This document shows, piece after piece, positions 1-12,438 of a DNA stretch of 38,810 nt. Position 1 is the first letter of the stretch. Every line of letters starts with the position of its first letter. A program made the position numbers and the translations under genes. The notes beneath the pieces are model-generated. The model was given only the letters and a program-made list of their open reading frames with translations, was not told the DNA's origin and did not search any database. This DNA is from Paulinella micropora (lineage: Eukaryota > Cercozoa > Imbricatea > Euglyphida): NCBI GenBank assembly GCA_009731375.1, contig BJOX01000071.1, positions 133,231 through 172,040 of the forward strand. The letters run 5' to 3'.

Positions 1-3000
1 TATACTATACTATACTATACTATACTATACTATACTATGCTATACTATGCTATACTATGCTATACTATGCTGTACTACGCTACATTATACTATGATATAT
101 TATATTATGCTTTGTTATACTGTACTATACTATACTATACTATACTATACTATACTATACTATACTATACTATACTATACTATACTATACTATACTATAC
201 TTTCCTATACTATACTATACTATATTATACTATATTATACTATATTATACTATATTATACTATACTATACTATACTATACTATACACTATACTATATTAT
301 ATTATATTATACTATACTATACTATACCATACTATACCATACTATACCATACTATACTATACTATACTATACTATACTATACTATACTATACTATACTAT
401 ACTATACTATACTATACTATACTATGCTATACTATACTATGCTATGCTATACATGCTATACTATATGTATGCTATACTATACTATACTATACTATACTAT
501 ACTATACTATACTATACTAATGCTACTAATGCTATACTAATACTATACTAATACTATACTATACTATACTATACTATACTATACTATATTATACTATACT
601 ATACTATACTATACTATACTATACTATACTACACTATATTACACTATACTATACTATACTATACTATACTATACTATACTATACTATACTATACTATACT
701 ATACTATACTATACTATAATATACTATCCTATTCTAAACTATATTATAATATACTATACTATATTATACTACACACTATACTATACTACACTATACTATA
801 CTATACTATACCATGCTATACTATACTATACTATGCTGAACTATGCTACATTATACTATGTTGTATTATATTATGCTTCGTTATACTATACTACACTAAA
901 CTACTCTACACTATACTATACTATACTATACTATACTATACTTATACTATACTATACTATACTATACTATACTATACTATACTATACTATACTATACTAT
1001 ACTACTAAACAATACTATACCATACCATACCATATCATACCATACTATACTATACTATACTATACTATACGATACTATACTATACGATACTATACTATAC
1101 TAATACTATGCTAATACTATACTAATACTATACTATACTATACTATACTATACTATACTATACTATACTATACTATACTATACTATACTATACTGTACTA
1201 TACTGTACTATATACTATACTATACTATACTATACTATACTATACTATACTATACTATACTATACTGTACTATACTGTACTATACTATAATATACTATAC
1301 TATACTATACTATACTATACTATACTATACTATACAAAAATATTCTATACTATACTATACTATACTAATACTATACTATACTATACTATACTATACTATA
1401 CTATACTATACTATACTATACTATACTATACTATACTGTAATATACTATACTATACTGTACTATACTGTACTATACTGTACTATACTGTACTATACTGTA
1501 CTGTACTATACTATACTATACTATACTATACCATATCATATTATACTACAGTATATTATACTATATTATTATATTATAGTATTAGTATAGTATAGTATAC
1601 TATAGTATAGTATACTATACTATACTATACTATACTATACTATACTATACTATACTATACTATACTATACTATACTACTATACTATACTATACTGTACTA
1701 TACTATACTATACTATACTATACTATACTATACTATACTATACTATACTATACTCTTACAAAAATATACTATACTATACTATACTATACTATACTATACT
1801 ATACTATACTATACTATACTATACTATACTGTACTATACTATACTATATACTATACTATACTATACTATACTATACTGAACTATACTGTACTATACTATA
1901 ATATACTATACTATACTATACTATACTATACTATACTATACTATACTATACTATACTATACTATACTATACTATACTATACTATACTATACTATACTATA
2001 CTATACTATTATACTGTACTATACTATACTATAGTATACTATAGTATACAATACTATACTATATTATACTATACTATACTATACTATACTATACTGTACT
2101 ATACTGTACTATACTGTACTATACTGTACTATACTATACTGTACTATACTATACTATACTATACTATACTATACTATACTGTACTATGCTATACTATACT
2201 ATACTATATTATACTATATTATACTATATTATAGTATTAGTATACTATAGTATACTATAGTATACTATACTATACTATACTATACTACTATACTATACTA
2301 TACTGTACTGTACTATACCTCACTATACTATAATAGTATAGTATAGTATAGTATAGTATAGTATAGTATAGTATAGTATAGTATAGTATAGTACAGTATA
2401 GTATAGTATAGTATAGTATGATATAGTATAGTATAGTATAGTATAGTATAGTATAGTATAGTATAGTATAGTATAATATATAGTATAGTATATTATAATA
2501 TGGTATAGTATAGTATAGTATAGTATTAGTATAGTACAGTATAGGATAGTATAGTATAGTATAGTATAGTATAGTATAGTATAGTATAGTATAGTATAGT
2601 ATAGTATAATATAATACAATAATATAGTATAATATAGTATAGTATGGTAGTATGGTATAGTATGGTAGAGTATATTATAGTATAGTATAGTAATGCTTTG
2701 TTATATTATGCTTTGTTATTCTATACTATACTATACTATACTATACTATACTATACTATACTATACTATACTATACTATACTATACTATACTATACTATA
2801 CTATACTATACTAATACTATACTAATACTATACTACACTATACTATACTATACTATACTATACTATACTATACTATACTATACTATACTATACTAAAATA
2901 TACTATACTATACTATACTATACTATACTATACTATACTATACTATACTATAGCACTATACTGTACTATACTGTACTATACTATACTATACTATACTATA

Positions 3001-4456
3001 CTATACTATACTATACTATACTATACTATACTATACTATACTATACTATACTATACTAATACTATACTATACTATACTATACTATACTATACTATACTAT
3101 ACTATATTATACTATATTATACTATACTATTATACTATACTGTACTATACTATACTATACTATACTATACTATACTATACTATACTATACTATACTATAC
3201 TATACCATACTATATAATACTATATAATACTATATTATACTATATTATAGCATTAGTATAGTATAGTATACTATACTATACTATACACTATACTATACTA
3301 TACTATAACATACTCTATCATACTATACCATACTATACCATACTATACTATATTATACTATATTATTGTATTATATTATACTATACTATACTATACCTTT
3401 CTATACTATACTCTACTATACTATTTTATACTACACTATCCTATACTGTACTATACAAAACTAGTATAGTATAGTATAGTATAGTATAGTATAATATAAT
3501 ATAGTATAATATAGTATAGTATGGTATAGTATGGTATAGTATAGTATAGTATACTATACTATACTATACTATACTATACTATACTATACTATACAAAACT
3601 ATACTATACTATACTATACTTTTATACTATACTATACTATACTATACCGTACTGTACTATACTATACTATATTATACTATATTATACTATATTATATTAT
3701 ACTATAATATACTATTAAAAAAATATACTATACTATACTATTACTATACTATTACTGTACTATACTATACTATACTAATATTACTATATTATACTATACT
3801 ATACTATACTATACTAATATTACTTTACAATACTATACTATACTATACTATACTATACTATACTATACTATACTAAAATATACTATGCTATACTATGCTA
3901 TACTATACTATACTATACTATACCATACTATACTATACTATACTATACTATACTATACTATACTATACTATACTATACTATACTATACTATACTATACTA
4001 TACTTTACTATACTATGATATACTATACTATACTATGATATACTATACTATACTATACTATGCTATATTATACTTTGCTATATTATATTATGCTATACTA
4101 TACTATACTATACCACTATACTATACCATACTATACTATACTACACTATACTACACTACACTATACTATACTATACTATACTAAGCTATACTATACTAAG
4201 CTATGCTATGCTATATATGTTATACCATACTATACCATACTATACCATACTATAATGTACTATACTATACTATACTATACTATACTACTATACTATACTA
4301 TACTATGCTATACTATACTATACTATACTATACTATACTATACTACACTACACTATACTACACTATACTACACTATACTATACTATACTATACTATACTA
4401 TACTATACTATACTATACTATACTATACTATATTGTACTATACTATACTATACTAA
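1..4456. repeat. TATAC pentanucleotide satellite with strand switches
   Basis: About 4.4 kb made almost only of the 5-bp unit TATAC, with scattered variants (TGTAC, TATGC, TATTA, CATAC) and short AAAA-containing interruptions near 1335, 1755, 3460, 3595 and 3715. The unit runs in one orientation except for blocks where it appears as GTATA: near 1578-1610, 2232-2262, 2335-2690 (the longest) and 3465-3550. A 5-bp unit read in triplets gives a 5-codon cycle, and the TATAC strand has no stop codon in any frame, so the long open frames here (Tyr-Tyr-Thr-Ile-Leu repeats) are not genes. The right edge is abrupt at about 4456, where GC-rich coding sequence begins. Confidence 0.97.
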
Positions 4457-5366
4457 TAGAATCGACTTGTTTTGTGAATTGCCGCCAATTCAAAGGGGTT
4501 GCTGAGATCCAGCCAATATCTGGCGGGCGTGCTGCCGCGGCGCAGCGTAACTCCAAACTGCAGTTTGCAAATGATCTCAGACTTAGGCATGGGGCACTGA
4601 CTGAAAAGGCACAGCATCAGCAAGTCTAGCAGATCCTGGTAGCGCGAGAGCCTGGCTCCTGGCCGCGGGCCGCCTGCTGGACCAGCCCCCGTGTGAGGTC
4701 GCGCGCAGGCAAGGGCGCTCCATACCGGGCCAAATAGCGGCGCCCCGCCCAGTTGCGCGCGGCGGGCCAGGTCCACCAAGCTTACTCCGAGCTCTCTCTC
4801 CTTGGGGTGAAAGGATTGTTCCGTGTCGGCCAACATGCGCAAGTTCTTGATGGCAGCACTGAAAATCCGGGCGGCGCTTACTACCAGCGACGTGCACCGC
4901 TCCGGCGAGAGTCGCTGCTGCTGCAGGGGCGCTCGCCCCTCCAGCGCCACGCCGCCTTCTGTAATAGGCAGCGGTGCACAGGACAGGCTCGTCACCAGGA
5001 AAAGGCACCTCTCCCAGGACATGTCTGCCTGTCTAGTCAAGTGCTCGACCCAAGCAGGCAGTTGGCGGCGCAGGGTGTGCGCCAGACGCCCTCTCTGGCA
5101 ACAAAGAAAATCAGACTTGACTCTAGCGAGGGCAGCCAGCGCCTTCTGACGCGAGCCGTTCGGCTCAGAAAACCCAAGAACGACAGGACAGCAATCTCCG
5201 CGCCTGCTACGGCGCGGGGCCCAGACCTGACCGGGCCCATTCTTTCTGCTTGAAAGGGCTTACACAGAGTCTCTGCATAAAAGCGTTGCATCTCATCCTC
5301 CAAGCGTTCCCCCACGCGCCTCGTAGGCAGCGAGCCGGGCACCGCTGCGAGCAAGGGCCAGGGCAT
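4453..5366 (-). pseudogene. unknown GC-rich protein gene, frameshifted, 3' end at the satellite edge
   Basis: I do not recognise this protein. Reading leftwards, a candidate ATG at 5364-5366 opens a frame (Pro-Trp-Pro-Leu-Leu start, then an Arg/Glu-rich helical stretch) that stays plausible to about 5170. From there the coding-looking sequence moves to another frame (Leu-Ala-Ala-Leu-Ala-Arg-Val-Lys, then Trp-Val-Glu-His-Leu-Thr-Arg-Gln, then Ser-Trp-Glu-Arg-Cys). That frame runs through a helical, Leu/Ala/Arg-rich region to a stop at 4453-4455, which lies in the last bases of the satellite. The frame change implies one indel or an unseen intron. The stop is supplied by the repeat edge, so the natural C-terminus may have been lost. 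No catalytic motif, signal peptide or membrane segment is evident. GC content is much higher than in flanking non-coding DNA. Confidence 0.5.
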
Positions 5367-5437
5367 CCCTTTCTTGCTTTCGGGGAAGGGAAAAGGGGAG
5401 GGCGGCAGGGCAGGGGCGGGAAAGGGAGAGAGCAAGG

Positions 5438-5572
5438 GAGGGGGGGGGGGGGGGGGGGGGGGGCCCCCCCCCCCCCCCCCCCCCCNNNNNNNNNNCCGCC
5501 CCCCTCCCTCCCTCCCTCCTCTCTTTCTAATATGTGTCAGGTGTTGTGTGTGTGTGTGTGTGTGTGTGTGTG
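5438..5572. repeat. poly-G/poly-C run, 10-N gap and (GT)n
   Basis: A G-run of about 23 changes directly into a C-run of about 22. A 10-N gap (5486-5495), a CCT-rich tract and (GT)n at about 5546-5571 follow. A G-run joined to a C-run at a fixed 10-N gap looks like an assembly join at a homopolymer. Confidence 0.9.
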
Positions 5573-5792
5573 GCCACAGGGGAAAGAAAGGGGGAGGGGG
5601 AGGCGCATGGCGCGATAGCCGCGACCAGATTAATGAAAACTTGCTTGCCACCGCAGCGTTGTTTTGTGCATACACTGATGCTAGGTGACTAGAGAATTAA
5701 AACAAAAGCATTTCAATTTTATTAAAAAAAAGCCAAGTCGGAAAGGAAAAAACTTTGCCTCCGTCTTTTTGTGGCCTTTCCACTCGCAAGAC

Positions 5793-8677
5793 TCATTCAA
5801 GCCACAGCTTATCTCTGATGGCGGCCACAACTTGCTTGGGAATGTATAGTTTAGCGGGGCGCATGGGCTCGGGCAAAGCGTCTCGATCGAGGGCACCTAG
5901 ACGCTCTCTTCCTCCTAACAGATTCCAACGTTTTGCCCACTCAGCTTTGCTAATGTCTGAATTAGCTTTTAGTAAAGCCACCGGGAAAATGCACCAGTTC
6001 CTCTCGAAGAAAGGCCCCCAGTACTCGGAGGAGAGTTCCTGTCCAGTTCTGTCCGGGGCGCCCGTTGCGAATTTCACGATTGCCAGGGCGGACCTGCCGG
6101 GAAAGGGAGTGACTTCCTGCACGACGAGTCTGTTCTGTAGGAAGTTTTGCAGAGAGATCAAGACTGCCGTTCGTTTACTTCTGTTGCTTGGACCACCATA
6201 GTACTCCAGTATATTACTGGCAAAGAGGTACTGGGAAGGCTAGTGGCCATATTTAAAGTCTTTGACTAGGAATCTGTAAGCATAGCGGACGTCTAGGCGG
6301 TCGATTTTAATACTTGAAATCCTGGGGTGCGCCCAGCGGTCGGTGGGCGGGATGAGCTCGATTTTCTGTTCATGTTCGCCCAGGCGCATTTGCCTTTGGA
6401 CCTCTGTCCAATATTCGTTTTCTTAGTTGAACCCGACCTTGACTTGCTCTAGCTCTTCCTCTGACAAGGGTGCCCAGGCGATGTACTTTTGCCACTGATG
6501 GTCTTGGCGGTCTTGTTCCGTTGCGAACGTTGTCCGGAATTCTCGCGGCTGGTTGTACCTTGTACCCCAGCGCAGAGCTACTTGCTGGAAACCCTGCACT
6601 TCAAAGGCCAGCACGGGGGGCGGGCCCCCGGCGGAACTGCGGCGCCGAGCCGCGGCGCGCCTAGCGCGTGGTGGTAAGTTTTGCACAGGGGTGTCTAGGT
6701 GTGTTTCCTTGTCCTCGTCGTCGTTGCGGCCGGGGTTGGCGCTTCCCTCCCCGCCGGGCGGAGCGGGGGCCGTCTCTACGGCGGCGCGGAGGCTGGCCGT
6801 GCCTCGGATGATGTCCCAGCCACGCAGTTGCGACAGGGTCTCCAGGTCGGCCTCGCGTTTGCGCCGGGCGCTTTCGGGCTTTGGTTCGAGGGCCGTGCCC
6901 TCTGGTGAGAACCGCTCGGTGAGCTCCTGGGCGGCCGAGCTGACCCGCACGGAGAAGCGGCCGCCGACAGAGTCGAAGCGCTAGCTCGCGTGCCACTGTG
7001 GCGGGCGCAAGACGAGGTCTATCCAGTTAACTAACTCGCGCCCCCTGCGTTCGAAAAAGATGGGGAGGATATAGGAGTTTTGTATCGTGCGCAAAGTGTG
7101 CTGCGCGCCGCGTGCCAAGACGGTCAGGTCCTCGGTCGAGAAAGAGGAATGGTAAGCGGGTAAGGAGGGGATGTTGAGCAGGCCGGGCAGGTCGCTGGCC
7201 TCGAGGTCGTGCAGCATGGTCTCGCTGAGTGGACGTGTGGCCTTGGGGGTAAAAGTGCGGGCCCAGTCTCCGTTGGCGGGGCCTATGCCCTGCTCCAGCC
7301 AGTCCACGCTGCGGCCCCTGTCGGTGGTGATTCGGATCAACGGCGCGTAGTGCTGCAGGATAGAGCGGAAGAAGTTGGCCCATTCGGCGGGGCGCAGGGG
7401 CCGACGGCGCGAGGCCTCGTCGCTAGCCCAGTTGTCGTACGTCTTGTAGGCCAGCGCGCCAGACGAGCGGGCGCGCTGCCGCCGGCCTGGTCGGCGGGTG
7501 CTGCTGGGGCGGCGGCCGCGAGGTCGCCCGTCAGCCCGGTGAGAGCGTGCCAGACGCGTTGCTCGATATCGAGCAGACAGAAGTCTAGTAAGGAGGAGTA
7601 ACCGCTGGTGTGGCGGTTGCGCACAAAGCCGACGGGGGCCAGGTCGGCGGGAAAGTCGTCGGTGAGCCAGTCCTGCGGGCAGAGCGGGATTCGGAAGCAG
7701 CCGTGCTGGGTGCGCGTCTTATTGTTGAGGGTGCTGAGCGCGAAAGGGTCGACCAGGCTGAGGCACCAGAAGCCCTTGCTGTCGCGCTGGAGCGACCTGT
7801 GCAGCTCGAGGTAGGCGAGAATGAAAGAGCGCGAGACCGGCGGAACGAGTGTGCGGCACAGCGCGGCCACGTACAAGGGGCGAAGCAGTCATTCCCGCTG
7901 CTTCACGTAGTTGGCTCTGTTTAGGCCTAGGGGGCAGGCCCGGCAGTCCCGCTCGTAGTGTGCTAGGTAGTCGGCAATGGCCGCCCGGAACACCTGAAGC
8001 TGCCACAGAGACCATGGCGCCCGGGCGGGGGGAACGTACTTGTTCTCGACCCCGGCGTAGTAAAGGGCCTGCCCTCGTAGGTTGCCCAGCCAAAAGCGCG
8101 TTTGTCGCCAGGCGTCGTAGCCGCGCTGTGCACGCAGGCAATCGGACAGGTGCAGCAGGCTCTCTAGGTAGGCGCGCAGCGTAGCGGACTTGTAGAAGCG
8201 TGAGTAATAGTCGGCGAAGCTGGTTAGCAGGGTAGGGTCCTCAAATGCCGCGGAAAGGTCCCGCACCTGTGGTCGCGGGTGGTTGCCCGCAAAGTTTACG
8301 AAACGGGCAACGTTGCGCAGGTGTTTTCTGATGGTGGCCGCGCTCGGAATTCGTCCCGCTCGCGCCGGGTTAAAGGGCTGGGATAGGTAGAGCTCTAGCT
8401 GTTCTAAGACCTGTACAACGTGGGGCTCCGTCGCGCACTCTGTCCAGGCGGAAACGGCGGGTGCAGCGCGCACTCCGTCTTCCTCTACGCTCTCCTCCTC
8501 CGGGCGGGGGTCGTCGCCGTCGTCCTCTTCTTCTGCTTCGTCGCCGCTCACGTTTATATGGCGCAGTCCACGGAACCCAGGCCACGCGCCTCGCCCCACC
8601 GACTCTTCTTCCGACCCTTCTTCCGCCTTTTCGTCGTCGCCATACCAGTCGCTGTCCTCGCCCTCTGAGCAAGACAT
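5793..8677 (-). pseudogene. large ORF of unknown function interrupted by four in-frame stops and one frameshift
   Basis: A reading frame of about 960 codons starts at an ATG (8675-8677) and ends with a stop at 5793. The N-terminus is acidic, rich in Asp, Glu and Ser (residues 1-70). A helical, Arg/Leu-rich region resembling a core-binding domain follows (about residues 90-200). Coding-quality sequence continues in frame across TGA (7889-7891), TAG (6981-6983), TAA (6423-6425) and TAG (near 6239-6241). Near 7460-7490 the frame shifts by one base, after a Pro/Ala/Arg-rich stretch. Downstream of each stop the protein resumes plausibly, for example Leu-Leu-Arg-Pro-Leu-Tyr after the TGA and Glu-Asn-Glu-Tyr-Trp after the TAA. 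A segment near codon 330 (Lys-Thr-Arg-Thr-Gln-His-Gly, then Ile-Pro-Leu) recalls tyrosine recombinases, but no catalytic Arg-His-Tyr set can be assigned. Best read as a decaying gene or an error-laden consensus; function unknown. Confidence 0.5.
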
Positions 8678-8685
8678 CTTTGTGC

Positions 8686-8692
8686 CTTCCCC

Positions 8693-8740
<48 letters not shown>

Positions 8741-9171
8741 TTCTTCTTTTTTTTTTTNNNNNNNNNNNNNNNNNNNNNNNNNNNNNNNNNNNNNNNNNNN
8801 NNNNNNNNNNNNNNNNNNNNNNNNNNNNNNNNNNNNNNNNNNNNNNNNNNNNNNNNNNNNNNNNNNNNNNNNNNNNNNNNNNNNNNNNNNNNNNNNNNNN
8901 NNNNNNNNNNNNNNNNNNNNNNNNNNNNNNNNNNNNNNNNNNNNNNNNNNNNNNNNNNNNNNNNNNNNNNNNNNNNNNNNNNNNNNNNNNNNNNNNNNNN
9001 NNNNNNNNNNNNNNNNNNNNNNNNNNNNNNNNNNNNNNNNNNNNNNNNNNNNNNNNNNNNNNNNNNNNNNNNNNNNNNNNNNNNNNNNNNNNNNNNNNNN
9101 NNNNNNNNNNNNNNNNNNNNNNNNNNNNNNNNNNNNNNNNNNNNNNNNNNNNNNNNGGGGGGGGGGGGGGG
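8686..9171. other. poly-C / N-gap / poly-G
   Basis: A C-run of about 45 with a short T-rich tail, then 399 N (8758-9156), then a G-run of 15. Nothing can be annotated. The gap lies just upstream of the interrupted gene at 5793-8677, so its promoter or a first exon may be hidden here. Confidence 0.95.
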
Positions 9172-9357
9172 CAAATAGTACAAGATTGTTAAAATAAAAT
9201 ATTGACCGAGTATTTTACTTGATTATAGGGCACAATCAGGCTAGTAAATTTTTTTAATAACTTCAAAACCAACTTCTTAGTCTTTAGCGCTTACATGGCT
9301 GGGAGGAGAGGCACGGAAGAGCAACGGGTGCATGCATAGCAACAGAAAAAAAATGTA

Positions 9358-11320
9358 TCACTCGCCGTCCTCGTCGTCGCAATCTGAGTTGCAGTCGTCT
9401 TCAAATTCCTGGCCAGGCGGAAGCTCGTGCAAGATCAACGCCGCTGTGGCGAGCGGCTTATTCTTAATCTTGTTGTACTCGTGCTCCCACGCGTAAAATA
9501 CGCGGCAGCCGGCCGGCATTTGCTTGCGCAAGTAGTACATACGAGCCATGGTCTTGCGGTACAAGTCTCTGTTTCGGCGCCCGTTGGCGCTCGATCGGCC
9601 ATTGGCGTACTTTGGATGTCCGGGGGGAAAGCCGTGGTACGAGTTCCCATGGAATTCGTACACGCAGTTGCGCTCTCGGTCATAGCCATCCAACAGCAGC
9701 TTCGTGCCAGCCACCTCGGCTTCGGTGCCCCTCGGCAACTCGCAGCCGTTGACAAAGTGCTTCTGCTGGATCTGCCAGCCCAGCGTTTGTTCAAGCCTGT
9801 CCCACAGTCTGCATGCCGCAATTGAGCATTTCGCGGCGGGCTTGGGGATCAAACCGCGCTCAAAGGCATGCTTGCCGCAAAGTTGCTTAGCTCTGCCTTT
9901 CTCGTCAGAAAAGCTCGCTTCCTTGACTTTTGCAGCGTCCTTCGTCAGACAAGCGACGCACGGTTTTCTGGCCTGGTGGCACCCCTTGGCTCGCGCGTGC
10001 CCAGCGCAGAGCTGATAAGCTTTGTCTTTCTCGTCAGGATAGCCTGCCTGTTTAGGTTTTGCCGCGCCGTCGGCCAAACAGCCGACGCACGGGGCCCGAA
10101 CCTGGTAACACCCCCTGGCTCGCGCGTGCCCAGCGCAGAGCTGGTAAGCTTTGCCTTTCTTGTCAGGAAAGCTTGCAAGTTTAGGTTTTGCCGCGCCGTC
10201 TGCCAAACAGTCGACGCACAGGCCCCGAACCTGGAGGTAACACCCCTTTTCCCGTGCGTGCCCAGCGCAAAGCCGATTAGCCTTGCCTTTCTCATCAACA
10301 TTGGAAGCCTGTTTTGGCTTTGTGGCGCCGTCGGCCAGACAGTCGATGCAATGACTCTGCACCTGGTAACAGCCCTTGGCTCGAGCATGCGCGGCGCAGA
10401 GCTGATTAGCTTGGCCCTTCTCGTCAGAATAGCACTCTCGCTTAACTTCCGCCGCTCCGTCGGCCAGACAACCGACGCACTGGTTCTTCTCCTGGTAACA
10501 GCCCCTGACCCGAGCGCGGCGCAAAGCTGATTAGTCTTGCCCCTCTCATCAGAATAGCTTGCTCCCTTAGCCTTTGCCGCTCCGTCGGCCAGACAATCAA
10601 CGCAGGGTCTCAACGCCTGATGACAGCCCCTAACTTGCGCATGCTTGGCGCAAAGCTGATTAGCTTCGCCTTGCTCGTCCGGAAAAAGAGCAGTTTTTAT
10701 TTGTAAATCGCGAGGACACTCTCGGCAGGGATTTTTCACCTGGTGGCCTTGCGATTGCGCGTGCTTTGTGCATAGCTTGAACCGTTCCTCGCCCTCTTCC
10801 GCCCAGTGTTGGCCTGTGGCAACGGTTGAGTCTTTCCTCCAGCAGAACAGACACGCAAAGTTCCAGCCAGTCCAGTCCTGCGGAGTCTTGACAACTCGAC
10901 GGAAAAGAGCGCCGCCTGCGCTCGTCTTAAGGTGGTACAATCGCCCGCCTTGCTGGTGGTCGACGACCCGCCCGGGCTGGGGCAGAGGGACTGACTGTTC
11001 TCGTTTCTGCCATTTGGTGTTTTTTGCTTGGGATCTTGCTTCTTTTCTCCTTTCTTTCGGCTTTCGGGGCGGCGGCGGCGGCGCTTCTTTAGCCGCGCGG
11101 CATGGCTTGTGCACAGCCTCAAAGCCGCGGCCTTGGCTTCGCGCGCCCTGTCGCGGCGGGTGAAGCACGGCTCGCAGGCCGGCGCGATTTGGCCTTGCGA
11201 GCTCATGATGAGCGCTCTGCCAAAGACGCGCAGCTCGACGCCGCCCGCTAAGGTAGCCACGGCGTCACGGGAGCCATACTGGCGCACAAAGAAACAGATC
11301 GCCCGGGAGTCGCGCCCCAT
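9358..11320 (-). pseudogene. EsV-1-7-like Cys/His repeat protein with C-terminal nuclease-like domain, frameshifted
   Basis: Read leftwards this gene encodes at least eight tandem repeats of about 39 residues, pattern C-x2-C-x23-C-x2-H with conserved Asp-Glu-Lys-Gly and Leu-Cys-Ala-x-His-Ala. They resemble the EsV-1-7 repeat of algae and phycodnaviruses, except that the first two Cys are closer than the usual C-x4-C. The C-terminal ~140 residues are different: Leu-Leu-Asp-Gly-Tyr-Asp, then Tyr-Glu-Phe-His-Gly-x3-His-Gly, then Leu-Tyr-x2-Thr and Trp-Glu-His-Glu. This resembles the VSR/PD-(D/E)XK-type nuclease module found in some mobile-element proteins. The last repeats plus nuclease (9358 to about 10520) lie in one frame, the preceding repeats (to about 11050) in a second, and a first repeat with an Arg/Lys-rich stretch (to 11320) in a third. 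The first break is a 4-bp deletion in a repeat near 10515. The start is uncertain: ATG at 11320 or an internal Met at about 11206. Confidence 0.7.
9880..10745. repeat. tandem ~117-bp coding repeats
   Basis: DNA counterpart of the Cys/His protein repeats. Seven to eight units of about 114-120 bp share blocks such as GCGCAGAGCTGATTAGC and CCGTCGGCCAGACA. Units in the middle (9990-10500) are the most alike, consistent with recent unequal exchange; the outermost units are the most diverged. Confidence 0.85.
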
Positions 11321-11340
11321 CCCAAAAGACAGGCGAAATC

Positions 11341-11805
11341 AGACCTAAGCTCCCTCAGTCATCCCTTGTCTCTGCTTTTTCTTGTTTCTTCTTGAGCCCG
11401 GAGCAAACAGAGAGCCTGAAGACAGCCTAGAAAAAGAAAAAGCGGAATGACAAGGGAGACAGAAATAGAAAACAAAGACACAGGATGATATCAAGTAAAA
11501 CAAGTAGGGGAGGGAAAATAAAACAGGAGGGGAGAGGAGCACCCCTCCCCCCATTTTCCACCGGGAGGCGGCCGGGGAAGGGGGGGCGCGGGAGGTGAGA
11601 GTAAAAAGGGGGGGGGGGGGGGGGGGGGGGGGGGGGAGGGGGGGGGAGGGGGGAAAGGGGGGGGGGGGGGNNNNNNNNNNNNNNNNNNNNNNNNNNNNNN
11701 NNNNNNNNNNNNNNNNNNNNNNNNNNNNNNNNNNNNNNNNNNNNNNNNNNNNNNNNNNNNNNNNNNNCCCCCCCCCCCCTATTGCGGCGATGAGGGGGGG
11801 GGGCA
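11341..11805. other. purine-rich non-coding stretch with G/C runs and N-gap
   Basis: Upstream flank of the repeat-protein gene. It holds an A/G-rich tract, a G-run of about 38, a 97-N gap (11671-11767) and a C-run. No coding region is evident. Confidence 0.8.
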
Positions 11806-11953
11806 CCCTCCCCCCCTGGACACGTTTGCGAAAAGGGTCGGAGGCACAAATCAGGTCACAATTTGCGCGGCTGCTTTTTGCAGTTGACCAGGGCGGGGAG
11901 AGGAAGAGAGGGGGGATGACACCACCACTTAGTCTATGCTCTCTCCCACTTAC
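11806..11953 (+). repeat. left host flank of the insertion (copy of 27587-27705)
   Basis: From GACACGTTTGCG onward this stretch matches 27588-27705 in the same orientation, including the shared block GGTCACAATTTGCGCGGCTG, and continues to CCCACTT just before the element. The matching copy runs on uninterrupted into the sequence that here resumes only after 25640. It is therefore the left half of a split duplicate. The last four bases (TTAC, 11950-11953) are the candidate target-site duplication. Confidence 0.75.
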
Positions 11954-12438
11954 AACTTGGGATTTGCCCAACTGTAGTATGTACATTTTTCCCAAATTTT
12001 TCAAGGTTTGGACCGGTTTTCTAAGACTTGCGAAACATGCTCAGAAATCATGGAGAAGCTAGAAAATCATTTAAAAATGATATTAAAACATATTTTTATT
12101 TATTTTACTTCACTTTGACTTTAATTTTTTTCATGGGTCGGTAAGGGTCCGGAACAGTATAAAAAGATGCTTTTTTCAAGTCATTGGTGTCAAATGTGCT
12201 GAATTTCAACTGAAACACACGCAACCAGTGCAGCATTTATTACTCTCACTGTTTTACGCAATAATTACTAATATTTGAGGACTTCCTAAGATGAGTTCTG
12301 ACATAGACAAAAACTCACAAAACACTGCTTGGAATGACACTAAGACACGGCGCCTTTGACCAAAGTCCGAAACAGCATCTAACAGCCACGCATATTGCGG
12401 CGCAAGCGCACTTTTAATTTTCATCTGCTAATACTTAG
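11954..12438 (+). repeat. left terminal inverted repeat
   Basis: Matches the reverse complement of 25108-25594 along almost its whole length, by eye about nine bases in ten. Differences are single substitutions and one- to four-base indels. Similarity fades beyond the shared CTGCTAATACTTA at 12425-12437. Confidence 0.88.

Noticed and set aside
1-4456. Telomere
   Set aside because: TATAC is not a known telomeric unit, lacks the G-rich strand and changes orientation internally.
37-4505. Long open frames with Tyr-Tyr-Thr-Ile-Leu repeats
   Set aside because: They follow arithmetically from a 5-bp repeat without stops on one strand, and they switch strand where the satellite switches.
5793-8677. 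Tyrosine recombinase
   Set aside because: Some core-binding-like helices and a Lys-Thr-Arg segment are suggestive, but no catalytic Arg-His-Arg-Tyr set can be placed.
8420-8677. Plus-strand membrane protein opposite the acidic N-terminus
   Set aside because: It is the antisense reading of an Asp/Glu-rich stretch, which gives Val/Phe/Leu-like residues; no independent support.
9880-10745. CRISPR array
   Set aside because: The regular 117-bp repeats are coding (Cys/His protein repeats) with no short palindromic repeat-spacer pattern.
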